Below are positions 8,352 to 18,941 of a stretch of 64,000 nucleotides of DNA, in pieces (positions within the stretch are counted from its first letter, which is position 1; each line of letters opens with the position of its first letter). The position numbers and the translations under genes were made by a program. The notes under the pieces were generated by a model. The model was given only the letters and a program-made list of their open reading frames with translations, made no database searches and had not been told where the DNA came from. Source of the stretch: Stenotrophomonas maltophilia (GTDB lineage Bacteria > Pseudomonadota > Gammaproteobacteria > Xanthomonadales > Xanthomonadaceae). The stretch is taken from the NCBI RefSeq assembly GCF_001676385.1, contig NZ_LYVJ01000016.1, positions 1 through 64,000 on the forward strand, in the 5' to 3' direction.

Positions 8352-8371
8352 GTATCATTCGCATTTGATAC
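8352..8371. promoter_or_regulatory. Fur-like palindrome upstream of the DUF3817-like gene
   Basis: GTATCA-N8-TGATAC is a perfect inverted repeat, with AT-rich AAATGCGAATGAT on the reverse strand resembling gammaproteobacterial Fur sites. It ends 18 bases before the GTG start. A related sequence in opposite orientation lies at 8752, before the siderophore operon. Confidence 0.5.
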
Positions 8372-8389
8372 CCCGATGCTGGAGCCGCC

Positions 8390-8719
8390 GTGACCGAACC
8401 TACCCCCGTGCACCCGACCGGACGCCTGTTTGCTACGGTCGCTTTCATCGAGGCCTTGACCTGGGCCGGGCTGCTTATCGGCATGTGGATGAAATATGGC
8501 CCGATGGCCAACGTGGCGCTGGTGAAGCTGTTCGGGCCGCTGCACGGCGTGGCCTTCCTGGTCTATGTGGGGGTGGCGCTGTTTGCGGCGATGCGCCTGC
8601 GCTGGCCGTGGTGGGCCAGTGCGCTGGCGCTGCTGGCGGCGATCCCGCCGCTGCTGACGCTGCCGCTGGAGGGGTGGTTCAAGCGTCGTGGCCTGTTGGG
8701 CCTGCGTGCAATGCGCTGA
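8390..8719 (+). CDS. Small membrane protein, DUF3817-like
   Basis: A 109-residue protein with three predicted membrane segments (about 12-32, 45-68 and 72-92) and the pattern FIEALTWAGLLIGMWMKY...GPLHGVAFLVYV typical of DUF3817. The function is unknown. It starts with GTG 8390, preceded by GGAG. A Fur-like palindrome sits directly upstream and the siderophore operon lies downstream on the same strand, so it may be iron-regulated. Confidence 0.8.
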   Translation: MTEPTPVHPTGRLFATVAFIEALTWAGLLIGMWMKYGPMANVALVKLFGPLHGVAFLVYVGVALFAAMRLRWPWWASALALLAAIPPLLTLPLEGWFKRRGLLGLRAMR

Positions 8720-8734
8720 GCTGACTGTTGCATG

Positions 8735-8786
8735 CCCATTCAAGAGAATGGGTATCAAATGCAAATACGAGCCGTTATCATTTAAG
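8735..8786. promoter_or_regulatory. Siderophore operon control region (hairpin plus Fur-like site)
   Basis: A perfect hairpin CCCATTC-aaga-GAATGGG (8735-8752) is followed by GGTATCAAATGCAAATAC (8751-8768), which is close to the inverse of the palindrome at 8352, and by GTTATCATTT (8774-8783). The AT-rich GATA/ATC character fits overlapping Fur sites controlling the ent operon. Confidence 0.5.
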
Positions 8787-8871
8787 GGTGGCGTCCGGTC
8801 CTGGCCCGGATCGGACGCCGCGCGGGGTGCAGGTGCGCCCGGCGATCCCTTCCTGTCACGGCTGGTGTTCC

Positions 8872-10068
8872 ATGCATGCACGTCCCGTCGTTCCCGGCTT
8901 GCCGGCGCTGGTAGTGGCTGCCCTGATCGGCACCATGGCGATGATGTCCTTCGTCGCCGTGATCGGCCCGGTGGTCCGCATGCTCGGCCTGTCCGAGTGG
9001 CATGCCGGCCTGTCAGTCACCGCCGCAGGCGTGCTGTGGATGCTGGCCGCGCGCCCCTGGGGCCAGCTCAGCGATCGCATCGGCCGCAAGCACGTACTGA
9101 TGCTGGCGATGAGCGCCTACACTGTGGTCTACGTCGCGCTGGCGGTGTTCATCGATGTGGCCCTGCAGGCGGTGCCGCCGATACTGCTGACAGTGCTGGT
9201 GCTGGTCGGTGCGCGTGGCCTGATCGGCCTGTTCTACGCGGCGGTGCCTCCTACCGCAGCTGCGCTGATCGCCGACAAGGCGCCAGCCGGACAGCGCGCT
9301 AAATTCCTCGCCCGCCTGGGCAGCGCCAACGCGCTGGGCATGGTGCTCGGGCCGGCCGCTGCCGGCTGGCTGGCCTACACGAATCTCTCGCTGGCGCTGT
9401 ACGTGGCCGCGCTGCTGCCTCTGCTGGCACTGGCGTTGCTGGCCTGGCGGCTGCCAGCGACGCCGCCGGTGGTGGCTGCGTCCGTACAGCGCCGCGCACC
9501 GGTGCGCCGCCTCGACCCGCGCCTGCGCCTGCCGCAGCTGGCCGCGTTCATCGCCATGGTCTCGGTGACCATCGCGCAGGTGACGGTCGGATTTTTCGCG
9601 ATTGACCGGCTGGGCCTGGATGCCGCGGCCGGTGCACGCATGGCCGGCATCGCACTCACCGCCGTTGGCGTCGGCCTGATCCTGGCGCAGGCGCTGGTGA
9701 TGAAGCTGGAGGTCCATCCACGCCGCTGGATCGTCCTCGGCGCGCTCATTTCCTGCGTCGGCTTTGCTTCGGTGGCAGGCGTGCAGCAGGCCTGGCAGTT
9801 GCCGGCGGCCTATGCGCTGGCAGCGTTCGGCATGGGCTTCGTCTTCCCCTCGTTCCAGGCGCTGGCCGCCGATGCGGTGGAGCCGCACGAACAGGGCGCG
9901 GCAGCCGGCACCGTCGCGGCCGCACAGGGACTGGGCATGGTGGCAGGGCCGATGCTCGGCACGCTGTCGTATCGCGGCGGGCCGAGCCTGCCTTACCTGC
10001 TGGTCGGCGCACTGCTGTTGTTGCTGTGCGCGCTGGCCGCAGCGCATCGGATGAAGGAGAACCCATGA
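8872..10068 (+). CDS. MFS exporter, probable enterobactin exporter (EntS-like)
   Basis: A 398-residue major facilitator protein with about 12 membrane segments and motif A after TM2 (GQLSDRIGRK). It is the first gene of the siderophore operon and overlaps entC by ATGA (10065-10068), so export of the catecholate product across the inner membrane is the natural role. ATG 8872 is chosen because an upstream extension would overlap the Fur-like control region and lacks membrane character. EntS assignment rests on context rather than on specific residues. Confidence 0.82.
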   Translation: MHARPVVPGLPALVVAALIGTMAMMSFVAVIGPVVRMLGLSEWHAGLSVTAAGVLWMLAARPWGQLSDRIGRKHVLMLAMSAYTVVYVALAVFIDVALQAVPPILLTVLVLVGARGLIGLFYAAVPPTAAALIADKAPAGQRAKFLARLGSANALGMVLGPAAAGWLAYTNLSLALYVAALLPLLALALLAWRLPATPPVVAASVQRRAPVRRLDPRLRLPQLAAFIAMVSVTIAQVTVGFFAIDRLGLDAAAGARMAGIALTAVGVGLILAQALVMKLEVHPRRWIVLGALISCVGFASVAGVQQAWQLPAAYALAAFGMGFVFPSFQALAADAVEPHEQGAAAGTVAAAQGLGMVAGPMLGTLSYRGGPSLPYLLVGALLLLLCALAAAHRMKENP

Positions 10069-11258
10069 ACGATTCCCTGATGCAGGGCGCGTGGCCGGAG
10101 GCCGCGCCAGCGCCGCTGGACAGCACCGACGACGCGTCGCTGTTCCTGCTGCAGCATGCCGGCCAGTACGTGCATGCACGCGGCTGCCGCGCCACGCTGC
10201 CGGCCGGCGCACTGGCGACATTGGCAGACCGCGTTTCGGCCTTCTTCGCGCAGCAGCGCGGCGGCCCGGGCGTTCTGGTCGGTGCGGTGCCATTCGAACC
10301 GCGTGCCGACGACGCCTTGTACCAGCCCGAGCGCTTGCTGCCGGCCCTGCCGCTGCATCCTCTGGCGGCACCAGCGCTGGAGGACGCGCTGCGGGCCGAG
10401 CCTGCGCCGCAGGCGTACGCGGCGTCAGTGGCTGCTGCGGTGCAGGCACTGCGCGCGCCCGAACCGAACCTCCAGAAGGTGGTGCTGGCGCGCAGCCTGC
10501 TGGCACGCACGCAGCAGCCACTTTCCCCGGAGGTGCTGCTGGCACGCCTGGGCGCGGATCCCTCGGTGGCGACCTACGCGGTGCCGTTGCCGGTGGAGCC
10601 GGGACAGGCGCCGGCGTGGCTGGTGGGGGCAACCCCGGAGCTGCTGCTGCGCAAGCGCGGCGCCGAGCTGTTGTCGCACCCGCTGGCGGGCTCCGCGCGG
10701 CGCTGTGCCGATGCCGCCGGGGACGAGCGCGCCGCGCAGGCGCTGCTGGCCTCCGCCAAGGACCACGACGAGCACCGCCATGTGGTCGAGGCCATTGTGG
10801 GGGGCTTGGCGCCGTACTGCAGCCACATCGACGCACAGCCGCGTCCGGTGCTGCATGCCACGGCCAGCATGTGGCATCTGGGCACCCGCATCCACGCCAC
10901 CCTGAAGGATCCGCAGTCGTCGGCTGCCGAGCTGCTGGCTCAGCTGCATCCCACGCCGGCGGTCTGCGGTACGCCGCGGCTGGCGGCGCTGCAGCGCATC
11001 CGCGAACTGGAGCCGGTGCCGCGCGGCTTCTATGCCGGCGCCGTGGGGTGGTTGGACGCGCAGGGCGACGGCGACTGGTACGTGGCGATCCGCTGCGCGC
11101 GCCTGCAGGGTACGCAGCTGCGCCTGTATGCCGGTGCCGGCATCGTCGCCGAGTCGCACCCCGAGGCCGAAGTGGCCGAAACCGCAGCGAAGTTCGCTGC
11201 CCTGTTGAATGCGCTCGGTGTCCATGAGCCCGCGCCCACCATCGAGCCCTTCGCATGA
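10065..11258 (+). CDS. entC: Isochorismate synthase
   Basis: A 397-residue chorismate-binding enzyme converting chorismate to isochorismate, the first step to 2,3-dihydroxybenzoate. Family motifs are intact: [46 protein letters not shown], the [10 protein letters not shown] segment and [13 protein letters not shown] near the C terminus, which supplies magnesium-binding acidic residues. It is coupled to both neighbours (ATGA at 10065 and at 11255). The N-terminal 60 residues are family-variable. Confidence 0.93.
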   Translation: MNDSLMQGAWPEAAPAPLDSTDDASLFLLQHAGQYVHARGCRATLPAGALATLADRVSAFFAQQRGGPGVLVGAVPFEPRADDALYQPERLLPALPLHPLAAPALEDALRAEPAPQAYAASVAAAVQALRAPEPNLQKVVLARSLLARTQQPLSPEVLLARLGADPSVATYAVPLPVEPGQAPAWLVGATPELLLRKRGAELLSHPLAGSARRCADAAGDERAAQALLASAKDHDEHRHVVEAIVGGLAPYCSHIDAQPRPVLHATASMWHLGTRIHATLKDPQSSAAELLAQLHPTPAVCGTPRLAALQRIRELEPVPRGFYAGAVGWLDAQGDGDWYVAIRCARLQGTQLRLYAGAGIVAESHPEAEVAETAAKFAALLNALGVHEPAPTIEPFA

Positions 11259-12907
11259 ATACCCCCGCTGGTTCTTCCCGCCTGCCACTGCAGCAGGTAT
11301 GGCCCGACGATCTTGCAGCGCGCTATCGCGATGCCGGCCACTGGCGTGGCGAGACGTTCCCGGCCTTCCTGCGCGAACGTGCGGAACGCTATGCGGACGA
11401 CATCGCGGTGGTCGCCGGTGATGTCCGCCTGAGCTACGCGCAGCTGTGGCACGAGGCCGGTCGCATCGGTGCGGGCCTGCTGGCGCTCGGCCTGCAGCCG
11501 GGTGAACGGGTGCTGGTACAGCTGGGCAACACCGCAGGGTTCATCACCACGATCTGCGGCCTGTTCCGCGCCGGGCTGGTGCCGGTGTACGCGCTGCCGG
11601 CGCATCGCAGCACCGAGCTGGTGCACTTCGCCAACAAGGCCGAAGCCAGTGCCTACATCACTACCGGGCTGCACGATGGCTTCGATCATCGCGGGCTGGC
11701 GCGGGCGCTGCAGGCCCAAGTTCCGGCAGTACGCCATGTAGTGATCGACGGCGACGCAGCGGAGTTCATCGCGCTGGAGGCACTGCAGGGCGATCGCAGC
11801 CAGTTGCCGGCCGATCCGGACCCGCAGTCGGTGGCGTTCCTGCAGATCTCCGGAGGCAGCACCGGGCTGTCCAAGCTGATTCCGCGCACCCACGACGACT
11901 ACATCTATTCGTTCCGTGCCAGCAATGCGATCTGCGGCATCGACCGCGACAGCGTCTACCTGGTCGCGCTGCCGGCCGCGCACAATTTCCCGATGAGCTC
12001 GCCGGGCTTCTTCGGCGCACTGTATGCCGGTGCCCGCGTGGTGCTCAGCCCCGGCCCTGGCCCGGAAGTGGCCTTCCCGCTGATCGCTCGCGAGCAGGTG
12101 ACCTGCTGCGGGCTGGTGCCGCCGCTGGCGCTGCTGTGGGCGCAGGCCGCCGCCACCAACCGGCATGACCTGTCGAGCCTGCAGGTTCTGCAGGTGGGCG
12201 GCGCCAAGCTGGTGCCGGAAGCCGCACGGCGGGTGATCGACGGCCTTGGCTGCACGCTGCAGCAGGTGTTCGGCATGGCCGAAGGCCTGGTCAACTACAC
12301 GCGGCTGGATGATCCCGAGGACCTGATCGTGGCCTGCCAGGGCCGGCCGATCAGTCCGGACGACGAAGTGCGCGTGGTCGATGACCATGACCAGCCGGTG
12401 GCCGAAGGCGAGGTGGGGCATCTGCTCACCCGTGGCCCGTACACCATCCGTGGCTACCACAACGATGCGGTGGCCAATGCGCGCTCGTTCACCGACGACG
12501 GCTTCTATCGCACCGGCGACCGCGTGCAGCAACTGCCCGGAGGCTACCTGGTGGTACAGGGCCGTGCGGGCGACCACATCAACCGCGCCGGCGAAAAGAT
12601 CTCCGCCGAAGAGATCGAGGACCACTTGCTGGCACATCCCGGCGTGTTCGACGCCGCCGTGGTCTCCATTCCTGATGAGTACCTGGGCGAGCGCAGCTGC
12701 GCCTTCGTGATTCCGCAGGGCGAGCCATTCAAGGCGCCGGCGCTGAAGGCGTGGATCCGCGGGCGCGGCCTGGCTGCGTTCAAGGTGCCCGACCAGATCG
12801 TGTTCGTCGACAGCTTCGATACCACCGCGGTCGGCAAGATCAGCCGCCGCGAACTGCGCGCGCAGCTGCGTGCGCGTCATCTGCAACAGACAGGAGGAAC
12901 GCGCTGA
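11255..12907 (+). CDS. entE: 2,3-dihydroxybenzoate-AMP ligase
   Basis: A 550-residue ANL-superfamily adenylating enzyme. The ATP loop [10 protein letters not shown] is near residue 200. It is followed by [35 protein letters not shown] and the C-terminal GKISRREL lysine motif. It activates 2,3-dihydroxybenzoate as the adenylate and loads it on an aryl carrier protein, here the separate gene two positions downstream. It overlaps entC by ATGA and its TGA overlaps the next ATG (TGATG), with GGAGG just before. Confidence 0.93.
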   Translation: MNTPAGSSRLPLQQVWPDDLAARYRDAGHWRGETFPAFLRERAERYADDIAVVAGDVRLSYAQLWHEAGRIGAGLLALGLQPGERVLVQLGNTAGFITTICGLFRAGLVPVYALPAHRSTELVHFANKAEASAYITTGLHDGFDHRGLARALQAQVPAVRHVVIDGDAAEFIALEALQGDRSQLPADPDPQSVAFLQISGGSTGLSKLIPRTHDDYIYSFRASNAICGIDRDSVYLVALPAAHNFPMSSPGFFGALYAGARVVLSPGPGPEVAFPLIAREQVTCCGLVPPLALLWAQAAATNRHDLSSLQVLQVGGAKLVPEAARRVIDGLGCTLQQVFGMAEGLVNYTRLDDPEDLIVACQGRPISPDDEVRVVDDHDQPVAEGEVGHLLTRGPYTIRGYHNDAVANARSFTDDGFYRTGDRVQQLPGGYLVVQGRAGDHINRAGEKISAEEIEDHLLAHPGVFDAAVVSIPDEYLGERSCAFVIPQGEPFKAPALKAWIRGRGLAAFKVPDQIVFVDSFDTTAVGKISRRELRAQLRARHLQQTGGTR

Positions 12908-13539
12908 TGGCGCTGCCCCGTATCACCGACTACCCCTTGCCGACCGCCGCTGAGCTACCGCAGGCGCGCGGACCGTGGCGTCCCCGGCGCGATCGTGTCG
13001 CGCTGCTGGTGCACGACATGCAGCGCTACTTCCTGGCGGCATTCGACGCCGGCAGCACGCCCTTGCGACCGGCGGTGGACAACATTGCACGCCTGCTGGC
13101 GCATTGCCGCGCGCACGGCATTCCGGTGTTCTACACCGCGCAGCATGGTGACCAGGACCGTCGCGACCGTGGCCTTCAGGCCGACCTGTGGGGGCCGGGC
13201 ATGCGTCGCAGCGCCGACCATGAACCGATCATCGAGGCGCTGGCACCGCAACCGGGCGAGCACGTGCTGGTGAAGCACCGCTACAGCGCATTCCAGCGCA
13301 GCAACCTGGAGACGCTGATGCGTGTGCGTGGACGCGACCAGTTGCTGGTGACCGGCGTGTACGCCCATATCGGCTGCACCGCGACCGTGGTCGATGCCTT
13401 CCAGCGTGACATCGAGGCCTTCATCGCCGCTGATGGGGTGGCGGACTTCTCGCGTGCCGATCACGATCAGGCGCTGCATTGGATCGCGCGCACCTGTGGC
13501 GTGCCGATGACCACCGGCCACCTGCTGGAGGTGCTGTGA
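12907..13539 (+). CDS. entB: Isochorismatase (stand-alone EntB N-terminal domain)
   Basis: A 210-residue isochorismatase hydrolysing isochorismate to 2,3-dihydro-2,3-dihydroxybenzoate and pyruvate. Catalytic Asp is in LLVHDMQRYFL and Lys in KHRYSAF; GVYAHIGC is the conserved loop. E. coli EntB is about 285 residues because an aryl carrier domain is fused at its C terminus. Here the protein stops after the hydrolase and the carrier is a separate coupled gene (TGATG at 13537-13541). Confidence 0.9.
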   Translation: MALPRITDYPLPTAAELPQARGPWRPRRDRVALLVHDMQRYFLAAFDAGSTPLRPAVDNIARLLAHCRAHGIPVFYTAQHGDQDRRDRGLQADLWGPGMRRSADHEPIIEALAPQPGEHVLVKHRYSAFQRSNLETLMRVRGRDQLLVTGVYAHIGCTATVVDAFQRDIEAFIAADGVADFSRADHDQALHWIARTCGVPMTTGHLLEVL

Positions 13540-13796
13540 TGGCCGCCACCGGTGAGGTGCTGGATCTGGAGCGGATGCGTGCCGACGTGGCGCGCGTCCT
13601 GGAATGCACGCCGGCCGAGATCGGTGACGACGACAACCTGATCGACCTGGACCTGGACTCGATGCGCATGCTCGGCCTGGTCCTGGCCTGGGGCAACACT
13701 GGCCTGCCGCTGGAGTTCTCGCAGCTGGCCGAGCACACCACGCTGCGCCAATGGTGGGGCGTGGTGCAGCAGTTGCAGGCAGCGCAGAACGCATGA
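13539..13796 (+). CDS. Aryl carrier protein for 2,3-dihydroxybenzoate
   Basis: An 85-residue acyl/aryl carrier protein equivalent to the C-terminal domain of EntB. The phosphopantetheine site is S41 in DLDLDSMRM. EntE would load it with dihydroxybenzoate, which the condensation domain of the downstream synthetase uses. It overlaps both neighbours (TGATG upstream, ATGA at 13793 downstream). No phosphopantetheinyl transferase gene is seen in the window, so activation must come from elsewhere. Confidence 0.9.
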   Translation: MAATGEVLDLERMRADVARVLECTPAEIGDDDNLIDLDLDSMRMLGLVLAWGNTGLPLEFSQLAEHTTLRQWWGVVQQLQAAQNA

Positions 13797-16700
13797 ACGC
13801 CGCCGCGGTGGCCACGCCGGTGGCATTGACCGAGGCCCAGGCCGGACTGTGGTTCGCACAGCGGCTGGCACCGGACAACCCGTCATTCAATACCGCGCAC
13901 GCGGTATGGATCGACGGCCCGCTGGACGTGGCCGCGTTCGTCGCAGCGGCAGACCAGGCTGCGCGCGAGGCCGAGGCCTTCGCATTGCGCTTTGCCGAAG
14001 GGGCCGATGGCCAGCCACTACAGTGGCATGACACGGCGCATGTGCCGCTGCTTTCGGTACGTGATGTTTCCGCTGAGCCGGATCCGGCCGCTGCGGCACG
14101 CAGCCTGATGCGCGCTGATCGGCTGAACCCGGTCGATCCCACCCGCGACCGGATCAGCCAGCAGGTGCTGTTCGACCTTGGGGGACAGCGCTGGGCGTGG
14201 TACCTGCGCGTGCATCATCTGGCCGCCGATGGCTACGGCATGGCGCTGTTCACCGATCGCGTCTGTGCGTTGTACGCCGGCCGCAGGGGTGAGCCACTGC
14301 CAGGACTGGCCGGTGTGCTGGCCGATGATGCCGCCCATCGGACCGACCCGCGCCGTGCGCAGGCCGGACAGTGGTGGCGTGAGTACCTGCAGGGTGCGCC
14401 AGCGGGCGCGGGCCTGGCCGGTACGCTCGCGGCCAGCGACGACGCGCTTCGCTGGGTGCAGCCGCTCGATGCGGCCTTCCGTGAGCAGCTCCTGCAGGCG
14501 TCGGTGCGATGGCTGCAGCCCTGGCCGGACGTGCTGGCCGCGCTGGCGGCCGAGTACCTGCGGCGGATGAGTGCCGCGGATGAAGTGGTGCTGGGCGTGC
14601 CCTACATGGGTCGGCTGGGCAACGCGTCGGCGCGGGTGCCGGCGATGGTGATGAATGTGCTGCCGCTGCGTGTGGCGGCGGGTGAGGGTAGTGTCGAGGC
14701 GTTCACGCGCCGGCTCGGCCGACAGCTCAGCCACGGGCGCAAGCACGGCCGCTACCGCGGTGAGCAGCTGCGTCGCGACCTTGGCCTGCTCGGTGTACAG
14801 CAGCGCTTGCATGGTCCGCTGGTGAACGTGCAGCCGTTCTACACGCCGCTGGCCTTGCCAGGCGTGCAGGCCACGCTGGAGGTGCTGTGCACCGGGCCGG
14901 TGGATGATCTGACGCTGGGCGTCCGGGGCGATGGCCAGCGCCTGCTGGATCTGGAGATCGAGGCCAATCCCGCGCTGTACAGTCGCGAGGATGTGCAGGC
15001 GCACGCCGCGCGGCTGCTGCATTTCGTGTCGGCGGCACTGCAGGCTGACGATATCGGAGCCGTGCCTCTGGCGACGCCCGCGGAGGCGCAGCGGGTGCTG
15101 CAGGAATTCAATGCCACCGCGCATGCGCTGCCGCAGACGACCCTGGTCGGGCTGCTGCGGCAGGGCATGGACCGCGACCCGCACGCGCCGGCGCTGGTAT
15201 TCGGCGACGCTACGCTGGACTACGCAACGCTGGAAACGCGCAGTTTCGCGTTGGCGGCACAGCTGCGTGCGATGGAGGTCGGCCCGGGCAGCGTGGTGGC
15301 GGTGGCATTGCCGCGCTCGCTGGAGCTGGTGGTCGCGCTGGTGGCCGTGCTGCGCGCAGGCGCCGCCTACCTGCCGCTGGACCTTGCCCATCCCGATGAC
15401 CGCATGGCGCGTGTTCTGGCCTCGGCGCAGCCGGTGTGCGTACTGGCTGCGGCGGACGTATCGGCGCGCGTGGCTGGCGTGCCGGTGCTCGCGCCGGAGC
15501 AGTGGACCGCGCTGAGCGCTGCGGCAGCGTGGGCCGATCCGGCACCCAGCGATGCGGCCTATGTGATCTATACCTCCGGTTCGACCGGCGAGCCCAAGGG
15601 CGTGGTCATCGAACACCGCGCCATCGTCAACCGCCTGCTGTGGATGCGCGAGCATTACGGCATCCGCGCCGATGACCGCGTGCTGCAGAAGACCCCGGCG
15701 ACCTTCGATGTTTCGGTCTGGGAGTTCTTCCTGCCGCTGCTGTGCGGGGCCACGCTGGTGGTCGCCGGGCCCGACGCGCATCGCGATCCGACTGAACTGG
15801 CGCGCCTGGTCCGTGGGCATGGCATTACCACGGCGCATTTCGTGCCCTCGATGCTCGATGCCTTCCTCGCTGCGCCGGCCTCTGCAGGGCTGCAGCTGCG
15901 CCGGGTGTTCACCAGCGGCGAGGCGCTGGATGCCGCGCTGCGCGACCGCTTCCATGCGCGCGTGCACGCCGAATTGCACAACCTGTATGGCCCGACCGAG
16001 GCCGCAGTAGACGTCAGCTACTGGCCGGCGTCGGCACAGGATCGTTCACGGCCCGTGCCGATCGGGTTCCCGGTCTGGAACACCCGCCTGTACGTGCTGG
16101 ACGCCCGGATGCAGCCGGTGCCGGTGGGCGTGGCCGGTGACCTGTACCTGGGCGGCGTGCAGCTGGCACGCGGCTATCTCGGTCGCGATGACCTGACTGC
16201 CGAGCGCTTCCTGGCCGATCCGTTCCTGGAGGGCGAGCGCATCTACCGCACCGGTGACGTGGCCCGTTGGCGCGGCGATGGTGCGGTCGAATACCTCGGC
16301 CGCAGCGACCACCAGGTAAAGCTGCGCGGCCTGCGCATCGAGCTGGGCGAGATCGAAGCGGCACTGCGGGAACTGCCCGGCATGGAGCGCGTGGAGGTCC
16401 TGTTGCGGCAGGACCCGCCCGGCGATGCCCGGCTGGTGGCCTATGTGCCAACCGCGCTTGCCGACACCGCGACGCTGCGCAGCCACCTGGCCGCGCGCGT
16501 GCCGGACTACATGGTGCCCTCGGCGTTTGTCGGTGTGGACCATTGGCCGGTGACTGCCAACGGCAAGCTTGACCGCAACGCGTTGCCGAAACCGCCGGAA
16601 CTTGAAGTGGCAGGCCTGGCGCCGCGCACGCCGCTGGAACAGGAGCTGGCCCAGCTGTTCGCCCAGGCGCTTGGGCGTCAGGCGCCAGTGGCAGTGGATA

Positions 16701-17683
16701 CGGATTTCTTCAGTCTGGGCGGTGATTCGCTGTCGGCGGTGCACCTGCTGCTGGCGATCGAGCAGCGCTGGCGCTGCGACCTTGGTCTTGGGGCCCTGTT
16801 TGCGCAGCCGACCGTGGCAGCACTTGCGGTTCGTATTGCCGAGCCTCCCGCACTGGCCGACCACGCACTGGGACCGGTGATCGCACTGGCTGCGAACGAC
16901 GCTGCCGGGCCCGCGCCACTGTTCGTAGTGCACCCCGCGGGCGGCATCGCCTGGAATTACCGCACCCTGGCCCGGTCACTGCAGCCGGCACGTCCGGTGT
17001 ATGGCCTGCAGTCGCCGGCACTGGACGCGCGGCAGCCGCTGCCTACCAGCATCGAGGCGATGGCCAACGACTACGTTCAGCGCGTGGCCGCATTGCAGCC
17101 GAAGGGGCCGGTGCATCTGCTGGGCTGGTCGGTGGGGGGCATCCTGGCCCAGGCGATGGCAGTGCGCCTGCATGAGATCGGCCGCGACGTCGGCGAACTG
17201 GTGCTGCTGGATGCCTATCCCAGCGAATGCTGGCGGGCCGAGCCGGAACCCGATGCCACCGCCGCATTGCGCGCACTGCTGGCGATTGCCGGGCACGATC
17301 CGGATGCGCATCCGGAGCTGGACAGCCGGGAACACATTCTCGCGTTCCTGCGTCGTGGTGGCAGTGCGCTGGGCAGCCTGCCTGACGTCGTGCTGGATGG
17401 CGTGGTGCGTGCCGTGACCGGCACCAATCGACTGATCCGCGGACATATCCACCGGCCGTTCGATGGCACGCTGGTGCATGTGCGTGCGGGCCGGGATCAC
17501 CAGGCGCGGCCGCAGTTGCAGTCGGCGTTGTGGCGGACCCACGCGCGCAGGGTGCAGTCGTTGGAACTGCCGTTCCTGCATGCAGAACTGACCGGCCGCG
17601 ATGCGGTGGCGCAGCTGGCACCGTGGCTGTCGGCGCGGCTGTGTTACTGGGATGCGCAACAGGAGATGGCAACATGCAGCTGA
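13793..17683 (+). CDS. entF: Enterobactin synthetase component F (C-A-PCP-TE NRPS)
   Basis: A 1296-residue one-module synthetase, the same domain order and nearly the same length as EntF. The condensation domain has HHLAADG at residues 141-147. The adenylation domain (about 460-950) has [44 protein letters not shown] and [10 protein letters not shown]; the DVSVWEFF pocket and context favour serine. The carrier domain has LGGDS with S979. The thioesterase has GWSVGG (S1113) and a late FLHAE histidine. It couples dihydroxybenzoate to serine and should cyclise three units to enterobactin. Product identity is inferred. Confidence 0.92.
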   Translation: MNAAAVATPVALTEAQAGLWFAQRLAPDNPSFNTAHAVWIDGPLDVAAFVAAADQAAREAEAFALRFAEGADGQPLQWHDTAHVPLLSVRDVSAEPDPAAAARSLMRADRLNPVDPTRDRISQQVLFDLGGQRWAWYLRVHHLAADGYGMALFTDRVCALYAGRRGEPLPGLAGVLADDAAHRTDPRRAQAGQWWREYLQGAPAGAGLAGTLAASDDALRWVQPLDAAFREQLLQASVRWLQPWPDVLAALAAEYLRRMSAADEVVLGVPYMGRLGNASARVPAMVMNVLPLRVAAGEGSVEAFTRRLGRQLSHGRKHGRYRGEQLRRDLGLLGVQQRLHGPLVNVQPFYTPLALPGVQATLEVLCTGPVDDLTLGVRGDGQRLLDLEIEANPALYSREDVQAHAARLLHFVSAALQADDIGAVPLATPAEAQRVLQEFNATAHALPQTTLVGLLRQGMDRDPHAPALVFGDATLDYATLETRSFALAAQLRAMEVGPGSVVAVALPRSLELVVALVAVLRAGAAYLPLDLAHPDDRMARVLASAQPVCVLAAADVSARVAGVPVLAPEQWTALSAAAAWADPAPSDAAYVIYTSGSTGEPKGVVIEHRAIVNRLLWMREHYGIRADDRVLQKTPATFDVSVWEFFLPLLCGATLVVAGPDAHRDPTELARLVRGHGITTAHFVPSMLDAFLAAPASAGLQLRRVFTSGEALDAALRDRFHARVHAELHNLYGPTEAAVDVSYWPASAQDRSRPVPIGFPVWNTRLYVLDARMQPVPVGVAGDLYLGGVQLARGYLGRDDLTAERFLADPFLEGERIYRTGDVARWRGDGAVEYLGRSDHQVKLRGLRIELGEIEAALRELPGMERVEVLLRQDPPGDARLVAYVPTALADTATLRSHLAARVPDYMVPSAFVGVDHWPVTANGKLDRNALPKPPELEVAGLAPRTPLEQELAQLFAQALGRQAPVAVDTDFFSLGGDSLSAVHLLLAIEQRWRCDLGLGALFAQPTVAALAVRIAEPPALADHALGPVIALAANDAAGPAPLFVVHPAGGIAWNYRTLARSLQPARPVYGLQSPALDARQPLPTSIEAMANDYVQRVAALQPKGPVHLLGWSVGGILAQAMAVRLHEIGRDVGELVLLDAYPSECWRAEPEPDATAALRALLAIAGHDPDAHPELDSREHILAFLRRGGSALGSLPDVVLDGVVRAVTGTNRLIRGHIHRPFDGTLVHVRAGRDHQARPQLQSALWRTHARRVQSLELPFLHAELTGRDAVAQLAPWLSARLCYWDAQQEMATCS

Positions 17684-18432
17684 CCGGCTTTGAAGGGCGC
17701 GTGGCACTGGTGACCGGCGCAGCCGGTGGCATCGGTGACGCACTGGTACGGTTGCTGGCCGAGGCCGGCTGCACGGTGGTGGCGACTGATCGTGAGGCGC
17801 CTGTGACGGCAGATGCGCGTGTGCAGGCCTGTGCGCTCGACGTGACCGACAGCACAGCCGTGGACGCGTTGGTGGACCAGGTGGAATCGAGCATCGGACC
17901 GATCGCGCTTGCCGCCAGCGTGGCCGGCGTGCTGCATGTGGGTGGCGTGACCGAGACCGGCGATGACGACTGGCGACGGGTGTTCGCGGTCAACGCCGAT
18001 GGCGTGTTCCATGTCGGGCGTGCGCTGGCGCGGGTAATGTCGCCGCGCGGGCAGGGTGCGATCGTTACCGTCAGCTCGAATGCGGCCGGCGTGCCGCGGC
18101 ACGGTATGGCCGCGTATGCGGCATCCAAGGCTGCCGCCACGATGTTCACCCGCTGCCTCGGGCTGGAACTGGCGCCGCTGGGCATCCGCTGCAACATCGT
18201 CGCCCCGGGTTCAACGCTGACCCCGATGCAGACCGGCATGTGGCAGGACGAGCGCGGTGCCGAGCGGGTGATCGCCGGCAGCCTGGAGACCTTCAAGGCC
18301 GGCATTCCGCTGCGCAAGCTGGCCACGCCCGGCGACATCGCCCAGTCGGTGATGTTCCTGCTCTCCGAGCAGGCCGGGCATGTGGCCATGAGCGACCTGT
18401 ACGTTGACGGCGGCGCCACCCTGCGCGGCTGA
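17674..18432 (+). CDS. entA: 2,3-dihydro-2,3-dihydroxybenzoate dehydrogenase
   Basis: A 252-residue short-chain dehydrogenase oxidising the EntB product to 2,3-dihydroxybenzoate with NAD. The Rossmann loop is TGAAGGIG, the catalytic Tyr and Lys lie in YAASKAA, and the Ser is in VTVSSNAAG. It starts inside the end of the synthetase gene (10-base overlap) and closes the operon. A SMAG pair follows at once, probably forming the 3' end of the transcript. Confidence 0.92.
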   Translation: MQLTGFEGRVALVTGAAGGIGDALVRLLAEAGCTVVATDREAPVTADARVQACALDVTDSTAVDALVDQVESSIGPIALAASVAGVLHVGGVTETGDDDWRRVFAVNADGVFHVGRALARVMSPRGQGAIVTVSSNAAGVPRHGMAAYAASKAAATMFTRCLGLELAPLGIRCNIVAPGSTLTPMQTGMWQDERGAERVIAGSLETFKAGIPLRKLATPGDIAQSVMFLLSEQAGHVAMSDLYVDGGATLRG

Positions 18433-18438
18433 ACCTTT

Positions 18439-18498
18439 GTAGGGCCGAGCCCATGCTCGGCTGCTTTTGACCGGAGCCGAGCATGGGCTCGGCTCTAC
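18439..18498. repeat. SMAG repeat pair after entA
   Basis: GTAG (18439-18442) heads the stem GCCGAGC-ccat-GCTCGGC, and an inverted copy ends TCTAC at 18498. The pair lies 7 bases after the entA stop codon. Confidence 0.82.
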
Positions 18499-18532
18499 AG
18501 GGGGCGCCCGGCGGCACGCGCAAGAGGGGCAA

Positions 18533-18555
18533 TGCCGGCCAGCGGCCGGCACTAC
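18533..18555 (-). repeat. Single SMAG repeat
   Basis: TGCCGGCCAGCGGCCGGCA followed by CTAC, the same subtype as the copy at 4885-4907. It abuts the stop codon of the DUF2894-like gene. Confidence 0.8.
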
Positions 18556-18557
18556 CA

Positions 18558-18941
18558 TCAAACGTCCTGGACGCCGGAGCGGGGCTTGCGCGTGCGCTTC
18601 GGTTTGGCCGGGCCTGCGCCGCTGCTGGCGCCCTCCAGCGCCTCCAGCCAGGACAACGTGTCGACGTAGTCGATGAAATGACGCAGGTAGCCGGGGCTGG
18701 TGGCCTGCATCGTCTCCAGCATGCGCTGCACCAGCACCGCCGAGTTCAGTGGGCCGCCATCGGCAGGAGCCTCGGTGCGCAGCGAGCGGCGCACCTGCAG
18801 TTCGCTGCGCAGCTCCGACCACTCGCGCTGCACCTGCTGCAGCATCGGTACGTGCGGGTAGTGCGGCAGCGAGCGCGACCCGGCATCGAGGTCGCGCACC
18901 AGTGCGCGCAGTCCCTCCAGCGCTGGCGGCTTACTTGCCAT
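18558..18941 (-). CDS. DUF2894-like protein, fourth gene of a Zor-like motor operon
   Basis: A 127-residue soluble, mostly helical protein resembling DUF2894: PHVPMLQQVQREWSELRSEL, then GPLNSAVLVQRMLETM, then YLRHFIDYVDTLSWLEAL, and a basic tail (PKRTRKPRSG). Function unknown. Its start overlaps the end of the MotB/OmpA gene by 11 bases, so it is made with that protein and may be a cytoplasmic partner of the motor. ATG 18941 is preferred because the in-frame sequence upstream of it lies inside the neighbouring gene. Confidence 0.78.
   Translation of the reverse strand: MASKPPALEGLRALVRDLDAGSRSLPHYPHVPMLQQVQREWSELRSELQVRRSLRTEAPADGGPLNSAVLVQRMLETMQATSPGYLRHFIDYVDTLSWLEALEGASSGAGPAKPKRTRKPRSGVQDV

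Noticed and set aside
9013-11256. Long minus-strand open frame opposite the exporter and entC genes
   Set aside because: Arg/Pro/Ala/His-rich low-complexity translation typical of antisense reading in GC-rich DNA; the plus strand carries two clear coupled genes.
14018-15979. Long minus-strand open frame opposite the NRPS gene
   Set aside because: No protein character and no ribosome site; it is the shadow of the C and A domains of entF.
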